Shown: positions 1 through 6,909 of the stretch, in pieces | How positions within the stretch are numbered: the first letter of the stretch is position 1 | How the letters are laid out: every line of letters starts with the position of its first letter | DNA from: Pseudomonas sp. SJZ074 | Lineage (GTDB): Bacteria; Pseudomonadota; Gammaproteobacteria; Pseudomonadales; Pseudomonadaceae | DNA: 64,000 nt | Direction of reading: 5' to 3' | Assembly: GCF_007828215.1 (NCBI RefSeq) | Contig: NZ_VIUE01000018.1 | Location: forward strand, 1 to 64,000 | Position numbers and translations under genes: made by a program | Notes under the pieces: generated by a model | Told to the model about the DNA's origin: nothing | Database searches by the model: none | The model's input: only the letters and a program-made list of their open reading frames with translations

Positions 1-2
1 GG

Positions 3-128
3 ATACGGTCTTCGTATGAATACATGAACTACCTCCAGGTAGTCCAAGATTTCCGCCGCATCCCCGGTGGGTCAGTTTTCAATCAGCGCCGACAGCAAGT
101 GCGCTGGATCGTAATTCCCAGCCTCTAG
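3..128 (+). CDS. Possible C-terminal end of a gene entering from the left
   Basis: The third frame is open from the window edge to a TAG at 126-128 and encodes about 41 residues ending in RWIVIPSL. The stretch has plausible composition (aromatic, basic), but no family is recognised. The open frame is short enough to be chance, so this is only a candidate for the tail of an upstream gene. Confidence 0.3.
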   Translation: MRSSYEYMNYLQVVQDFRRIPGGSVFNQRRQQVRWIVIPSL

Positions 129-307
129 TCGGTAAGCGCACTGGAAGCGTAGATCCCTGCCGCAAAATCCTACACAAACCTCGGAAACCATCACCTTGCC
201 GCGCCAGCAGAACGAATCCTATAGTCCTTCCGTTGCCCAGTGGCGATTCGGGTTTGGCGACTCGATGGAATGAAGTAAACCTTTTCCATTGAATTGAGGT
301 GCTACCC

Positions 308-580
308 ATGAATCGATACATGCCCATCACCGGCATCGACCTTATCCCTGCAACGCTGCTCATCGACACCGAAGCGCCCCTCGACGTCCTCTTCGAAACA
401 GCCGATTACCGCATTCGCACCGTTACCCAGGTTCTGGAAAATATTGCGTTTCGCTCGGATATCAGTTCGGACACCGTAGTGCTCGCCGACTTTTGCAAAC
501 TCCTCACGACGTCGCTACGCGATGGGTGTGACGTGATGGATGTGATTGGTAGGCGGTTGCGGGCGCAGGCGGCTGGTTAG
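308..580 (+). CDS. Small hypothetical protein, 90 aa
   Basis: The start chosen is the ATG at 308, because a GAGGT Shine-Dalgarno lies 7 bases upstream; a GTG three codons earlier is possible. The protein is soluble, with no signal peptide or membrane segment. The middle is amphipathic (YRIRTVTQVLENIAF), followed by a LRDGCDVMDVIGRRL C-terminal helix. The composition resembles the many short regulatory-looking proteins of unknown function in pseudomonads, but I do not recognise a named domain. A good hairpin terminator follows directly, so it seems to be a single-gene transcript. Confidence 0.65.
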   Translation: MNRYMPITGIDLIPATLLIDTEAPLDVLFETADYRIRTVTQVLENIAFRSDISSDTVVLADFCKLLTTSLRDGCDVMDVIGRRLRAQAAG

Positions 581-583
581 AAG

Positions 584-610
584 AATGGGCGACTTGTGAG
601 TCGCCCATTT
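584..610 (+). terminator. Intrinsic terminator after the 90-aa gene
   Basis: The stem AATGGGCGACT pairs with AGTCGCCCATT around a TGTG loop and is followed by a short T run. It starts 4 bases after the stop of the upstream gene. Confidence 0.75.
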
Positions 611-679
611 CATGAGGCTTGGGTCGGTTGAATAACGGTCCTACCTGTAGTAGCCCACCTGTCTTTACGGTAGAGCTTT

Positions 680-1207
680 TTAGCAGCCAGCCAACGGCCA
701 ACCGACCCGCGCCGCCCGAAGAAGACTGGCCTTAACAACCAACCGATGAAACGGGGCAATCACCAAGATGTAGGCCCGGCCCAGACGATTGTGACACTGC
801 ACCACGGTTGAAAAGACCAATTGCCGACTGCCTTCCGGCTCTGTCTCTTCGCAACATAGGATCGATATCCGGAAGTCGAGGTGTTTGTCGTCCTCTCCCA
901 GCACGATTTCAGTCTGGTTCGTGCTGTAGACCTTGAAGATTCCAACCCGATCAGCAAGGGTTGCCAGGTGTTTGGCTGTCTTGAGGCCAAAACAGGCAAC
1001 GAGGGTGTCCCGGATTTTCATGAGCCAGCCGATCCAGGAGGGCTGGTGGGAAAGGATGAAACGAGCCAGTAAATCCGGATTGCCAGAGGCGCCCGCCGGG
1101 AGCCGAATCGCAAAGGCGTCCGCCAGGTTCATCGACTTGTAAAGATGGGTGATGCCGGAACTGGCGGGGACTGGTACGGATGTAATGAGCTCAAATTCTC
1201 GGCGCAT
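680..1207 (-). CDS. DUF2867 family protein
   Basis: The 175-residue product has the pattern of DUF2867 proteins: an N-terminal stretch with YKSMNLADAFAIRLPA, a central GLKTAKHL-type helix, GIFKVYSTNQTEIVLGEDDKHLDFRIS-like strands (quoted in part), and a C-terminal HRLVVKASLLRAAR segment. Family function is unknown. The ATG at 1207 is preferred over the GTG at 1234 because AGGAAGG lies 8 bases before it. It sits 30 bp downstream of the DJ-1/PfpI gene on the same strand, so the two are probably cotranscribed and share the control region facing the TetR gene at 1955. Confidence 0.8.
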   Translation of the reverse strand: MRREFELITSVPVPASSGITHLYKSMNLADAFAIRLPAGASGNPDLLARFILSHQPSWIGWLMKIRDTLVACFGLKTAKHLATLADRVGIFKVYSTNQTEIVLGEDDKHLDFRISILCCEETEPEGSRQLVFSTVVQCHNRLGRAYILVIAPFHRLVVKASLLRAARVGWPLAGC

Positions 1208-1237
1208 CGGGGGATCCTTCCTGAGTTCTGACACGAG

Positions 1238-1870
1238 TTAATTGGATGTGGTTGAAGCGCCCACTTGCCCCTGGCGAATACTGAGTCCAATCAAGGCATC
1301 ATAGAGTGCTTGCTGCCCAGTGGGCAGAACTGGGCGCAACGTCGCCCGGCGCTTGTCGACACCAAACCAGGATTCCACCAGCCATCCCACCAGATAAAGT
1401 GCAGACAGGCATCCGCCAGCGGTGGCAACGTTTCCCTGGCATACAAGAGGTTGATCCATGGACTCAAGTCCCAGGGCTTGCAAGCTCGATCGCGCATCCG
1501 GGTGTGTAGTCGCTTGGCCGTTAAGCAACCCAAGTCGTTCGAGAATGAAAGCGCCGGCGCATATGGAGCCGATTCGCTGGCGTCTGGCGTCAAGTTCAAA
1601 CGACGGCAGGAAATCCGGGGCGGCAAGTGCGGCGGGGATACCTTCCTTGCCGCTGACGAACAATACCGCGTCGGCACTGTTGGCCTCGGACAGCGGACCG
1701 TGCACCGAAACAGGCAGGCCGTGCGCCGATCGCACAACAGGGCCGGAACCCACTATTCGGACGTGCCAATCCTCGGTGTTGCGGCCTAAGATGTCCCACA
1801 TCAGGAACAGGTCGATATCAGTGAATTGGTCGAAAGCGACCAGAACGATCTTCTTCAATGCGAGCTCCAT
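1238..1870 (-). CDS. DJ-1/PfpI family protein (ThiJ-like)
   Basis: The 210-aa protein has the class I glutamine amidotransferase-like fold of the DJ-1/PfpI superfamily. It opens with KKIVLVAFDQFTDIDLF and has the nucleophile elbow SICAGAFIL with the reactive cysteine at about residue 104, followed by THPDARSS. Members include isonitrile hydratases, glyoxalases and chaperones; nothing here fixes the substrate. It precedes a DUF2867 gene and faces a TetR-family gene 84 bp away. Such divergent pairs are usually controlled by the TetR protein. Confidence 0.88.
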   Translation of the reverse strand: MELALKKIVLVAFDQFTDIDLFLMWDILGRNTEDWHVRIVGSGPVVRSAHGLPVSVHGPLSEANSADAVLFVSGKEGIPAALAAPDFLPSFELDARRQRIGSICAGAFILERLGLLNGQATTHPDARSSLQALGLESMDQPLVCQGNVATAGGCLSALYLVGWLVESWFGVDKRRATLRPVLPTGQQALYDALIGLSIRQGQVGASTTSN

Positions 1871-1907
1871 GACAAGTGCTGGTGCTCGTAACGTATCAAT
1901 CGGTTGC

Positions 1908-1932
1908 GCACCCTACACAGTCTGTATGGTGC
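1908..1932. promoter_or_regulatory. Palindromic operator candidate between pfpI-like and tetR-like genes
   Basis: The 25-bp dyad GCACC-c-TACA-cagtc-TGTA-t-GGTGC has ten-base arms with one mismatch. It lies in the 84-bp intergenic region of a divergent gene pair, just before the Shine-Dalgarno of the TetR gene. Its size and symmetry fit a TetR dimer site, which would give autoregulation and control of the pfpI/DUF2867 pair. Confidence 0.5.
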
Positions 1933-1954
1933 TAAACAGGGAGCGAAATAACGG

Positions 1955-2515
1955 GTGGAAAAACTAACGCGTCACCATTGGATCGCGGCTGGTTTTGAGG
2001 CCCTCGACCAAATAGGACACATGGGCGTTTCGGCCGAGAGTCTATCGCGTCGATTGAATGTGACCCGTGGATCGTTCTATCACCATTTCCGTAATCGCGA
2101 AGACTTTGTCCGCACTTTGCTGGCTGCTTGGGAAGAAGATTACACGGAGCGCATGCTCGCTTATGCGGCGCAGGGGCGGAGTGCGGGCGAGACCTTGAAA
2201 CGCTATTTGAGTATTGCCGCTGAGAAACAACCAGGGCGGGAAGTCTCCATTCGAGCCTGGTCGTTGCACGATCCGTTGGTAAACGAGTTTCAGCAGCGTG
2301 TCGACACAAGACGGCTGGACTTCGCAATACGGACCTGCCGCCGCTTGCTCAATAGGCCTGGCGAAGCAGAAGTGATGGGGCAGATGGCCCATTTGTGCCT
2401 GATTGGCGGCCAACAGGCAGGGCTGCGGCGTGATGCCGCTCGCTTCAATGGTTTCATGCATCGCGCCCTTTCACTTTTCGAAGGGGCTCTTGCACCGTGG
2501 CGGGCTAAGTTGTGA
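1955..2515 (+). CDS. TetR/AcrR family transcriptional regulator
   Basis: The 186-aa protein starts at GTG, with a CAGGGAG ribosome site 11 bases upstream. Residues 24-45 form the TetR helix-turn-helix (VSAESLSRRLNVTRGSFYHH, then FRNREDFV). The rest is a helical ligand-binding domain with LKRYLSIAAEKQPGREVSIRAW-like helices (quoted in part). The ligand is unknown. It is divergent from the DJ-1/PfpI gene, and the palindrome at 1908-1932 is the likely binding site. Confidence 0.92.
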   Translation: MEKLTRHHWIAAGFEALDQIGHMGVSAESLSRRLNVTRGSFYHHFRNREDFVRTLLAAWEEDYTERMLAYAAQGRSAGETLKRYLSIAAEKQPGREVSIRAWSLHDPLVNEFQQRVDTRRLDFAIRTCRRLLNRPGEAEVMGQMAHLCLIGGQQAGLRRDAARFNGFMHRALSLFEGALAPWRAKL

Positions 2516-2538
2516 CCTGATACCTCCCGGCATAGACG

Positions 2539-2787
2539 CTATGGGCAGGCCATAGACTGCCGAGACTGGTGCTTGGTCCATAGGATACGACCATTGATCT
2601 TTCCTTCGGACCATGACTCGGTCACCAGAGAGCAATGCCCGCTCAGGTTCTCAACAAATGTCCTTGGGTAGCCTTCAGGCTCATCCCCACCAAGACGCAT
2701 CCAATTTGGATCTGTCGAGGCCAGGGATCTGTAAGGAGTGCAGGCGGCCAATGTGAGCAGAGAGAGTGCCAAAACCAGCTTTTTCAT
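2539..2787 (-). CDS. Small predicted lipoprotein
   Basis: Read from the ATG at 2787, the 82-aa product begins MKKLVLALSLLTLAAC, a lipoprotein signal peptide with an LTLAAC lipobox. The mature part is about 66 residues, hydrophilic, with two further cysteines (GHCSLV and the C-terminal MACP). No domain is recognised. An open frame extends upstream, but the signal peptide fixes the start. It is convergent with the TetR gene, 23 bp away. Confidence 0.6.
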   Translation of the reverse strand: MKKLVLALSLLTLAACTPYRSLASTDPNWMRLGGDEPEGYPRTFVENLSGHCSLVTESWSEGKINGRILWTKHQSRQSMACP

Positions 2788-2995
2788 AAAGTACCGATCA
2801 ATCTGCAACATGGCTGACCACCGTCTATTTTCTCGTCCGTGAAGGCGGCCGATAAGTGTGCGGGCAGAAACTGGGCGTGTAGATAGACGGGGTTCTTTCC
2901 CAATGCGAGCTACGGCGAGGCGTTGCTGCAAGTGATGCTATACGACCCACCTCAATCGGCGGAAACCAGACAGCTGGGGGCAGGGCACCGCTTGA

Positions 2996-3160
2996 TTAAT
3001 CGACTGAAAAGAACGCATGTTCTTCTATGTCGATGTAGTAGAGCGGCTCACCCAAGTGGTTTCGAACTTTTCCGTCCTGGTGAATCCGGCCCAAGGGTGC
3101 ACCATCGCTGCCATTGCCTTTGAAGACCAGGTAGCGGCCGTTCGTGTAGTTGTACGGCAT
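2996..3160 (-). CDS. 54-aa hypothetical protein
   Basis: An ATG at 3160 preceded by AAGGAACG encodes a short protein made of strand-turn-strand units: NGRYLVFKGNGSDG, LGRIHQDGKV and LGEPLYYIDIEEHAFF. The repeating G-x-x-hydrophobic pattern suggests a tiny all-beta fold like the small beta-flower proteins, but this is inference. It has no signal peptide. It is transcribed toward the lipoprotein gene, about 208 bp upstream of it. Confidence 0.5.
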   Translation of the reverse strand: MPYNYTNGRYLVFKGNGSDGAPLGRIHQDGKVRNHLGEPLYYIDIEEHAFFSVD

Positions 3161-3347
3161 TAACGTTCCTTATTCCGCCCTGACATTGGAACCCCTGGTT
3201 TGCCCACTCGCCGCACCCATCCATGACCCTTACCCGCAACGCTATCAGGTCAAGACTGACCATGCCCAATTTCTTCTGGCGTCTGTTGGCAAATCCATAA
3301 GGCGCCCGATGGTTCAGTCGTGTCGACCCGACTGGCTAGTCAATAAT

Positions 3348-3374
3348 CTGTACATGATTTATATTTTTGTACAG
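3348..3374. promoter_or_regulatory. Inverted repeat CTGTACA-N13-TGTACAG
   Basis: Perfect 7-bp arms flank a 13-bp AT-rich spacer (TGATTTATATTTT), ending 25 bp before the GTG of the next gene. The ends CTG...CAG recall LexA-type boxes, but the spacing is longer than the usual SOS box. It is probably an operator overlapping a promoter; the protein that binds is unknown. Confidence 0.4.
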
Positions 3375-3399
3375 GTTTTTGTAATGGGATGTAGGAAAA

Positions 3400-3627
3400 G
3401 TGACCCCCCTCGAAAAGCTGATTTCATGGCATGAAAGTTGGGCGCTGCGCAATCAGATCGTGAAATGCAAGAGCTGTGGTGCCGAGCAGTCCGAGAACGA
3501 TAAGGCGCTGGCGTTCATTCATGAGCCGACCTGTCTGAATGCAAGATTTGCCAGCCAACCCTGGCAGGCGTTGGACGAGGTGAGAGAGGCTTATTGGGTT
3601 CCGCCGGCAACTTCGTCAACGGATTAG
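3400..3627 (+). CDS. 75-aa protein with a possible zinc-binding Cys cluster
   Basis: GTG start with ATGTAGGA just upstream. Residues 22-45 read VKCKSCGAEQSEND followed by FIHEPTC, a C-x2-C...H-x3-C arrangement that could bind zinc. The rest is helical, with WQALDEVREAYWVPPA near the end. No family is recognised. It stands alone behind an inverted repeat (3348-3374). Confidence 0.6.
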   Translation: MTPLEKLISWHESWALRNQIVKCKSCGAEQSENDKALAFIHEPTCLNARFASQPWQALDEVREAYWVPPATSSTD

Positions 3628-3788
3628 AGCGGGGAGAAATGAGTTTTGTGGTGTTGTCCCTGTTTCATAATGCCTCGGCTCGTGCTGGCAAAGTAATGAT
3701 GCTAAGTTCTGCGCATTCAACGTGTGCGCTCATCTGGCCCCGCGGGAGTACCTGACCTCTCTCGACCATTCTGTGGATATGGACGTCA

Positions 3789-4333
3789 ATGAACAAAACC
3801 AAGCTCTCGATTGCGCTGTCCTGCGCTGTTGCCGTCTTGATGTTGAGTGGGTGCGCTGCCTCTGTGAAAAGTGGCGGGACTGAGACGCTGGTCATCCAGG
3901 AATCGGCCAAGCAGAACCTGGTCGTCAACTTCCAGGGAAACAGCAAGGTTGAACAGAACGAGGACTGGTCTCGCCTGAAGCAAGAATGGAGTGATGCCCT
4001 GCAAGTGGAAGCGACTCGCGCGGGCTACCACCTTGCCGAAGCCCAGCCGACAAGCCTCGACGGCAAAGACGTGTCGGCATCAAGATCAACGTAACCAATT
4101 TCCGTTACCTGACCCCAAGCGCCCGTTACGGAGCCGGTGTCATGGTAGGCAATGCGTGGGTCAACTCTCTCGCAGATTACTCGGACCTGAAATCAGGCCG
4201 TCTGATTGGCACCCGGACCTATGATACGTCGTCATCTGCTTGGGAAGGTGTCATGTCGGCCATGACCCAAGAACAGGTTCAGGCTATTTCTCAGCAAATC
4301 ATCAGTGACATCAAGAGCGCGAAAGCCAAGTGA
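3789..4333 (+). pseudogene. Frameshifted lipoprotein gene (DUF4410-like)
   Basis: The first reading frame (3789-4094) encodes a lipoprotein signal peptide with LMLSGC lipobox and ends LDGKDV before running out of frame. The frame one base back continues without a stop: GIKINVTNFRYLTPSARYGA, then VMVGNAWVNSLADYSDLKSG, ending in QIISDIKSAKAK at 4333. The join falls at about 4067-4078, where GACGTGTCGGC would read D-G-V-G if one G were restored. The rebuilt protein (about 181 aa) resembles small periplasmic DUF4410-type lipoproteins. Either a recent one-base deletion or a sequencing error explains it. Confidence 0.65.
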
Positions 4334-4420
4334 ATACGAGGACAGGCTGCGATTGGGTGGACTCCGTGGTGCCATGATCTTACGTGTAACCAAAGATCAA
4401 GAGCCATGGAGTGAATACGG

Positions 4421-4525
4421 ATGACGCAATGGCGAACACAAGGATTCTGGAGCAAAGCACGGATCTATGCCGTGCTGGCACTTATCGCGGTGTTTAGTTT
4501 AATTCCCTCCGTCGCCCGATGGTGA
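4421..4525 (+). CDS. 34-aa single-pass membrane microprotein
   Basis: ATG at 4421 with GGAG 9 bases before it. The peptide starts MTQWRTQGFWSKARIYAVL and continues ALIAVFSLIPSVARW. Basic residues precede one membrane span, so N-in topology is likely. Its TGA overlaps the ATG of the next gene in the sequence ATGGTGA, a layout that implies translational coupling. No family is recognised. The overlap and ribosome site are the reasons for calling it real despite its size. Confidence 0.5.
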   Translation: MTQWRTQGFWSKARIYAVLALIAVFSLIPSVARW

Positions 4526-5157
4526 CTCGGACTTGCCAACTGGATGGAAGAAATTGCAATTTGGACGAATTAGTAAAAGAAGTGATCCCGCTGCTGCAGT
4601 ATTTGATTCCAGGTTTTTTGACTGCATGGATTTTCTACTCGCTGACAGCATTCAAACGGCCCGACACTTTCGGTCAGATTGTCCAGGCGCTGATTTTCAC
4701 CTTCGTGATTCATGGCGCTGTTTTAGTAATCAAAGCTGGACTGCTGTGGATAGGCTCCAAGGGGTATACGGTTGGACTATGGGATATAAAAGCCGAGGCT
4801 TTCTGGTCCTTCGTGGTTTCAGTCCAGCTCGGCTTGCTGTCCTGCTATTGCACTACAAACGATAAGCTTCATGCCTGGTTGCGGAATAAAAATATTACGA
4901 AGCAAACCTCCTATCCAAGTGAGTGGTACAGCACATTCGCAAGGCATGAAAGATTTGTGGTTTTGCATCTGAACGATGAGCGACGTCTTTATGGTTGGCC
5001 TTCCGAATGGCCGTCGGATCCATCGAGCGGGCAGTTTGTGATCGAGGGGCCAAGCTGGCTCGAAGATGAGGGCGAGCGGCCTTTCGGGGCGGATTTTGTG
5101 GTTGTAGATTCATCGAAGGTACAATGGGTCGAGTTCACCAAGGACGTTTCGGAGTAA
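4519..5157 (+). CDS. DUF6338-like membrane protein
   Basis: The 212-aa protein has an N-terminal membrane part (IPLLQYLIPGFLTAWIFYSL at about 23-42, a second span FTFVIHGAVLVIKAGLLWIG, and a third around SFVVSVQLGLLSCY). It is followed by a soluble domain of about 90 residues with RHERFVVLHLNDERRLYGWP and strands FGADFVVVDSSKVQWVEF. This is the layout of DUF6338, a family of unknown function. It overlaps the 34-aa gene upstream and is followed after 4 bases by a 44-aa gene, so all three form one operon. Confidence 0.7.
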   Translation: MVTRTCQLDGRNCNLDELVKEVIPLLQYLIPGFLTAWIFYSLTAFKRPDTFGQIVQALIFTFVIHGAVLVIKAGLLWIGSKGYTVGLWDIKAEAFWSFVVSVQLGLLSCYCTTNDKLHAWLRNKNITKQTSYPSEWYSTFARHERFVVLHLNDERRLYGWPSEWPSDPSSGQFVIEGPSWLEDEGERPFGADFVVVDSSKVQWVEFTKDVSE

Positions 5158-5161
5158 TTAC

Positions 5162-5296
5162 ATGACGAGCAAAGCTCCACAGCCGATGCCCGGCGGCGGA
5201 AAATGGGTGTCTACTCAAGACGAAAAGTGCAAATCAACGCCGCAGAACGTTAGGCCCAAGGCTCCCTCAGCACCGCCTCCGCCCAAGAATAAGTGA
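5162..5296 (+). CDS. 44-aa basic, Pro-rich microprotein
   Basis: ATG 4 bases after the stop of the DUF6338-like gene. The product reads MTSKAPQPMPGGGKWVSTQ... and ends in PSAPPPPKNK. It is disordered, basic, with one Cys and no signal peptide. Position directly behind the membrane gene suggests cotranscription and a shared role. No family is recognised. Confidence 0.5.
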   Translation: MTSKAPQPMPGGGKWVSTQDEKCKSTPQNVRPKAPSAPPPPKNK

Positions 5297-5503
5297 TTGT
5301 GGGCGATGACGAAGATCTTACCCCTGGCTTGCTTAGGCGTGTAGCGTCCGCAAGCTTTCGTTTCCAACATAAATTGCCCTTTCCTGGAAGGAAATCAGTT
5401 CTGCTGAGGTCCTTAGACGGCATGCTTTACTCTGGGTCATGTGTGCAGATGGGGAGTCGCCGCACTGCAACTGACGAAGCACGCCCTGAGGAAGGGTTGA
5501 TCA

Positions 5504-5704
5504 ATGCCTAAGAAACAGCAGGAAAGCAAAGCAGTGACTGCTGCTGACATCGAACGCTCTATCCAGGCACTGAACAAAATGGCTGAACGCCTCTGGGGCG
5601 ATGGTCGGGAAGCTGAGGCGAAAGCGCTGATCGATGCCTTGGATGCGTTAAATAGAGCCCTCGACCGGATCAGGATTGGTGAAAGCCGCAGGGTGCTTCA
5701 TTGA
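5504..5704 (+). CDS. 66-aa helical hypothetical protein
   Basis: ATG preceded by GAGGAAGGG. The protein is charged and almost entirely helical, with ADIERSIQALNKMAERLWGD and AEAKALIDALDALNRALDRI forming two amphipathic helices, a likely small coiled-coil hairpin. No signal peptide. It lies 207 bp after the DUF6338 operon and just before a REPIN repeat. Function unknown. Confidence 0.6.
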   Translation: MPKKQQESKAVTAADIERSIQALNKMAERLWGDGREAEAKALIDALDALNRALDRIRIGESRRVLH

Positions 5705-5727
5705 CGAGAAGAGCAGGCCGAAACGCT

Positions 5728-5883
5728 TAATGCCAGTCAGTTAAGCCACAAACCTGTGGGAGCAAAGCTTGCTCGCGATAACGACAGACCCGTCAACATT
5801 GCTGCTGACTGACTTAGCGCAATCGCGAGAAAGCTTTGCTCCCACAGGTTTTGTGCCGTTTGATCCTTAACTGACTGGTATTA
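5728..5883. repeat. REPIN with extra 18-bp flanking arms
   Basis: Two REP units in inverted orientation (CCTGTGGGAGCAAAGC... at 5753-5779 and its complement at 5822-5848) are enclosed by a further inverted repeat, TAATGCCAGTCAGTTAAG (5728-5745) against its complement (5866-5883, one mismatch). The whole 156 bp can fold as one cruciform. Its right edge coincides with the stop codon of a truncated gene. Confidence 0.75.
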
Positions 5884-6036
5884 GGCTGGAGCACTTTGAG
5901 TGGACCGGTCAGATGGGGGGCTCAGCGGCGTGTGTCTAGCCATTGGTCCGACACATCGTACCTTCTGCGTGTTTCGGTAGTTCTTGTCGATAAGTGTGGA
6001 TCGAGTGATAGGTCCCGAGTGCCAATCGAAAGCCAT
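5881..6036 (-). pseudogene. Truncated DUF6434-type gene, 51 codons
   Basis: The ATG at 6036 has AAAGGA upstream. The first 27 residues, FDWHSGPITRSTLIDKNYRN and then TQKVR, match the conserved start of DUF6434 domains, which normally continue VRRFF...G..F.FDR.FM.W. Here similarity stops after KVR and the frame continues as unrelated Pro/Ser-rich sequence to a TAA that lies inside the end of the REPIN. A deletion or rearrangement beside the repeat has removed the rest. Confidence 0.55.
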
Positions 6037-6099
6037 GATCATTCCTTTGATTGATGCCGGTCACCGGCGCTGCATTGAAAATAGAATGGGAGACGGGAA

Positions 6100-6151
6100 C
6101 AGACCACGATTATGAGAGGGGCTGAATAAAGTGAATTAGAATCGTGGTCTG
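6100..6151 (-). terminator. 12-bp inverted repeat downstream of hicB
   Basis: CAGACCACGATT (6100-6111) is exactly complementary to AATCGTGGTCTG (6140-6151), with a 28-base loop. It lies 22 bp past the hicB stop, so it may end or stabilise the hicAB transcript. The long loop and lack of a T run make a classical terminator uncertain. Confidence 0.35.
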
Positions 6152-6173
6152 TCGCAAATTTTTAAGCCGTGGT

Positions 6174-6575
6174 TTAACGACCAAGTTTTTCCATGGCTGC
6201 ATCAGCCAGGAAGGATGAGCGACTCTTGATGTTGTGATCCCGGACGAAGCGGTCGATCTGTTGTACAACAAAGCCTGGCAGGGTCACGTTGACCTTCTCG
6301 GTTTTGCCCAGATAAGGCGTGATGTCCACTTCCAGCATGCCCCAGCCCATATCAGCAAACTCTGGATTGCTCCGGTGATGAGCTGTTGTAGACGGCATTG
6401 GGATCGCTTTGCCGCTTGACGCAATCTCCTCGAGCATAATATTGGCGATCTCGACGGCGGCACTGTAAGCCTCCTCGAATGTGTCGCCAGCGGTGATCGC
6501 GCCAGGAATGTCTGGAATCTGAATGCCGATGGCGGTTTTCTCGTCGCCCCACTCGATGCAGATTGGATATTGCAT
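6174..6575 (-). CDS. hicB: HicB family antitoxin
   Basis: The 133-aa protein has the HicB layout: an N-terminal partial RNase-H-like fold (MQYPICIEWGDEKTAIGIQI, PDIPGAITAGDTFEEAYSAA) that binds HicA, and a C-terminal ribbon-helix-helix (VNVTLPGFVVQQIDRFVRDH) for DNA binding. It neutralises the HicA mRNase and represses the operon. It starts 36 bp after hicA on the same strand, and a ribosome site is visible (GGAGATACC before the ATG). Complete and apparently functional. Confidence 0.92.
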   Translation of the reverse strand: MQYPICIEWGDEKTAIGIQIPDIPGAITAGDTFEEAYSAAVEIANIMLEEIASSGKAIPMPSTTAHHRSNPEFADMGWGMLEVDITPYLGKTEKVNVTLPGFVVQQIDRFVRDHNIKSRSSFLADAAMEKLGR

Positions 6576-6611
6576 AGGTATCTCCTCAGGAGGTGCAGAG
6601 GGTCAAGCCGG

Positions 6612-6794
6612 CTACATCAACCCAGCCAGTTTCTTGATCGCTCTTACAGTTCCGATTGGTAGGTCTTTTTTTGGATGTGGCACTGGAACTGTCTGGGATC
6701 TGTTTGGATGCTTGAACATGTGATGGCTCCCGGTTACTCGATCCAAAACCCACCCAGCGGCTTCAAGCTCCTTTATCAATTGCCTGCTCTGCAC
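6612..6794 (-). CDS. hicA: HicA family mRNA interferase toxin
   Basis: The product is a typical HicA (about 60 aa): SRQLIKELEAAGWVLDRVTG followed by SHHMFKHP with the catalytic histidine, and VPHPKKDLPIGTVRAIKKLA. The GTG at 6794 is chosen because the AAGGAG ribosome site ends 6 bases before it; the ATG at 6800 touches that site directly and is too close. HicA cleaves mRNA on a double-stranded-RNA-binding fold. Toxin first, antitoxin second is the usual hicAB order. Confidence 0.92.
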   Translation of the reverse strand: MQSRQLIKELEAAGWVLDRVTGSHHMFKHPNRSQTVPVPHPKKDLPIGTVRAIKKLAGLM

Positions 6795-6823
6795 CTCCAT
6801 CTCCTTGGTTGATAGATGGAGGA

Positions 6824-6852
6824 ATCATGACTCCAGGCGCATCTTTTTGCAA
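6824..6852 (-). promoter_or_regulatory. Candidate hicAB promoter
   Basis: Read on the minus strand, TTGCAA (6852-6847), a 17-base spacer and CATGAT (6829-6824) form a fair sigma-70 promoter about 30 bp before the hicA start. HicB would be expected to bind near it. Confidence 0.35.
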
Positions 6853-6909
6853 ATTTTTTATGTGCCCGGGAAATGCTCTTCAAGACGAACCATGAAGAGT
6901 CCCTGATGC

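Noticed and set aside
5293..5511. 72-codon frame overlapping the end of the 44-aa gene
   Set aside because: No ribosome site, no recognisable segment, and it overlaps the start of the better supported 66-aa gene.
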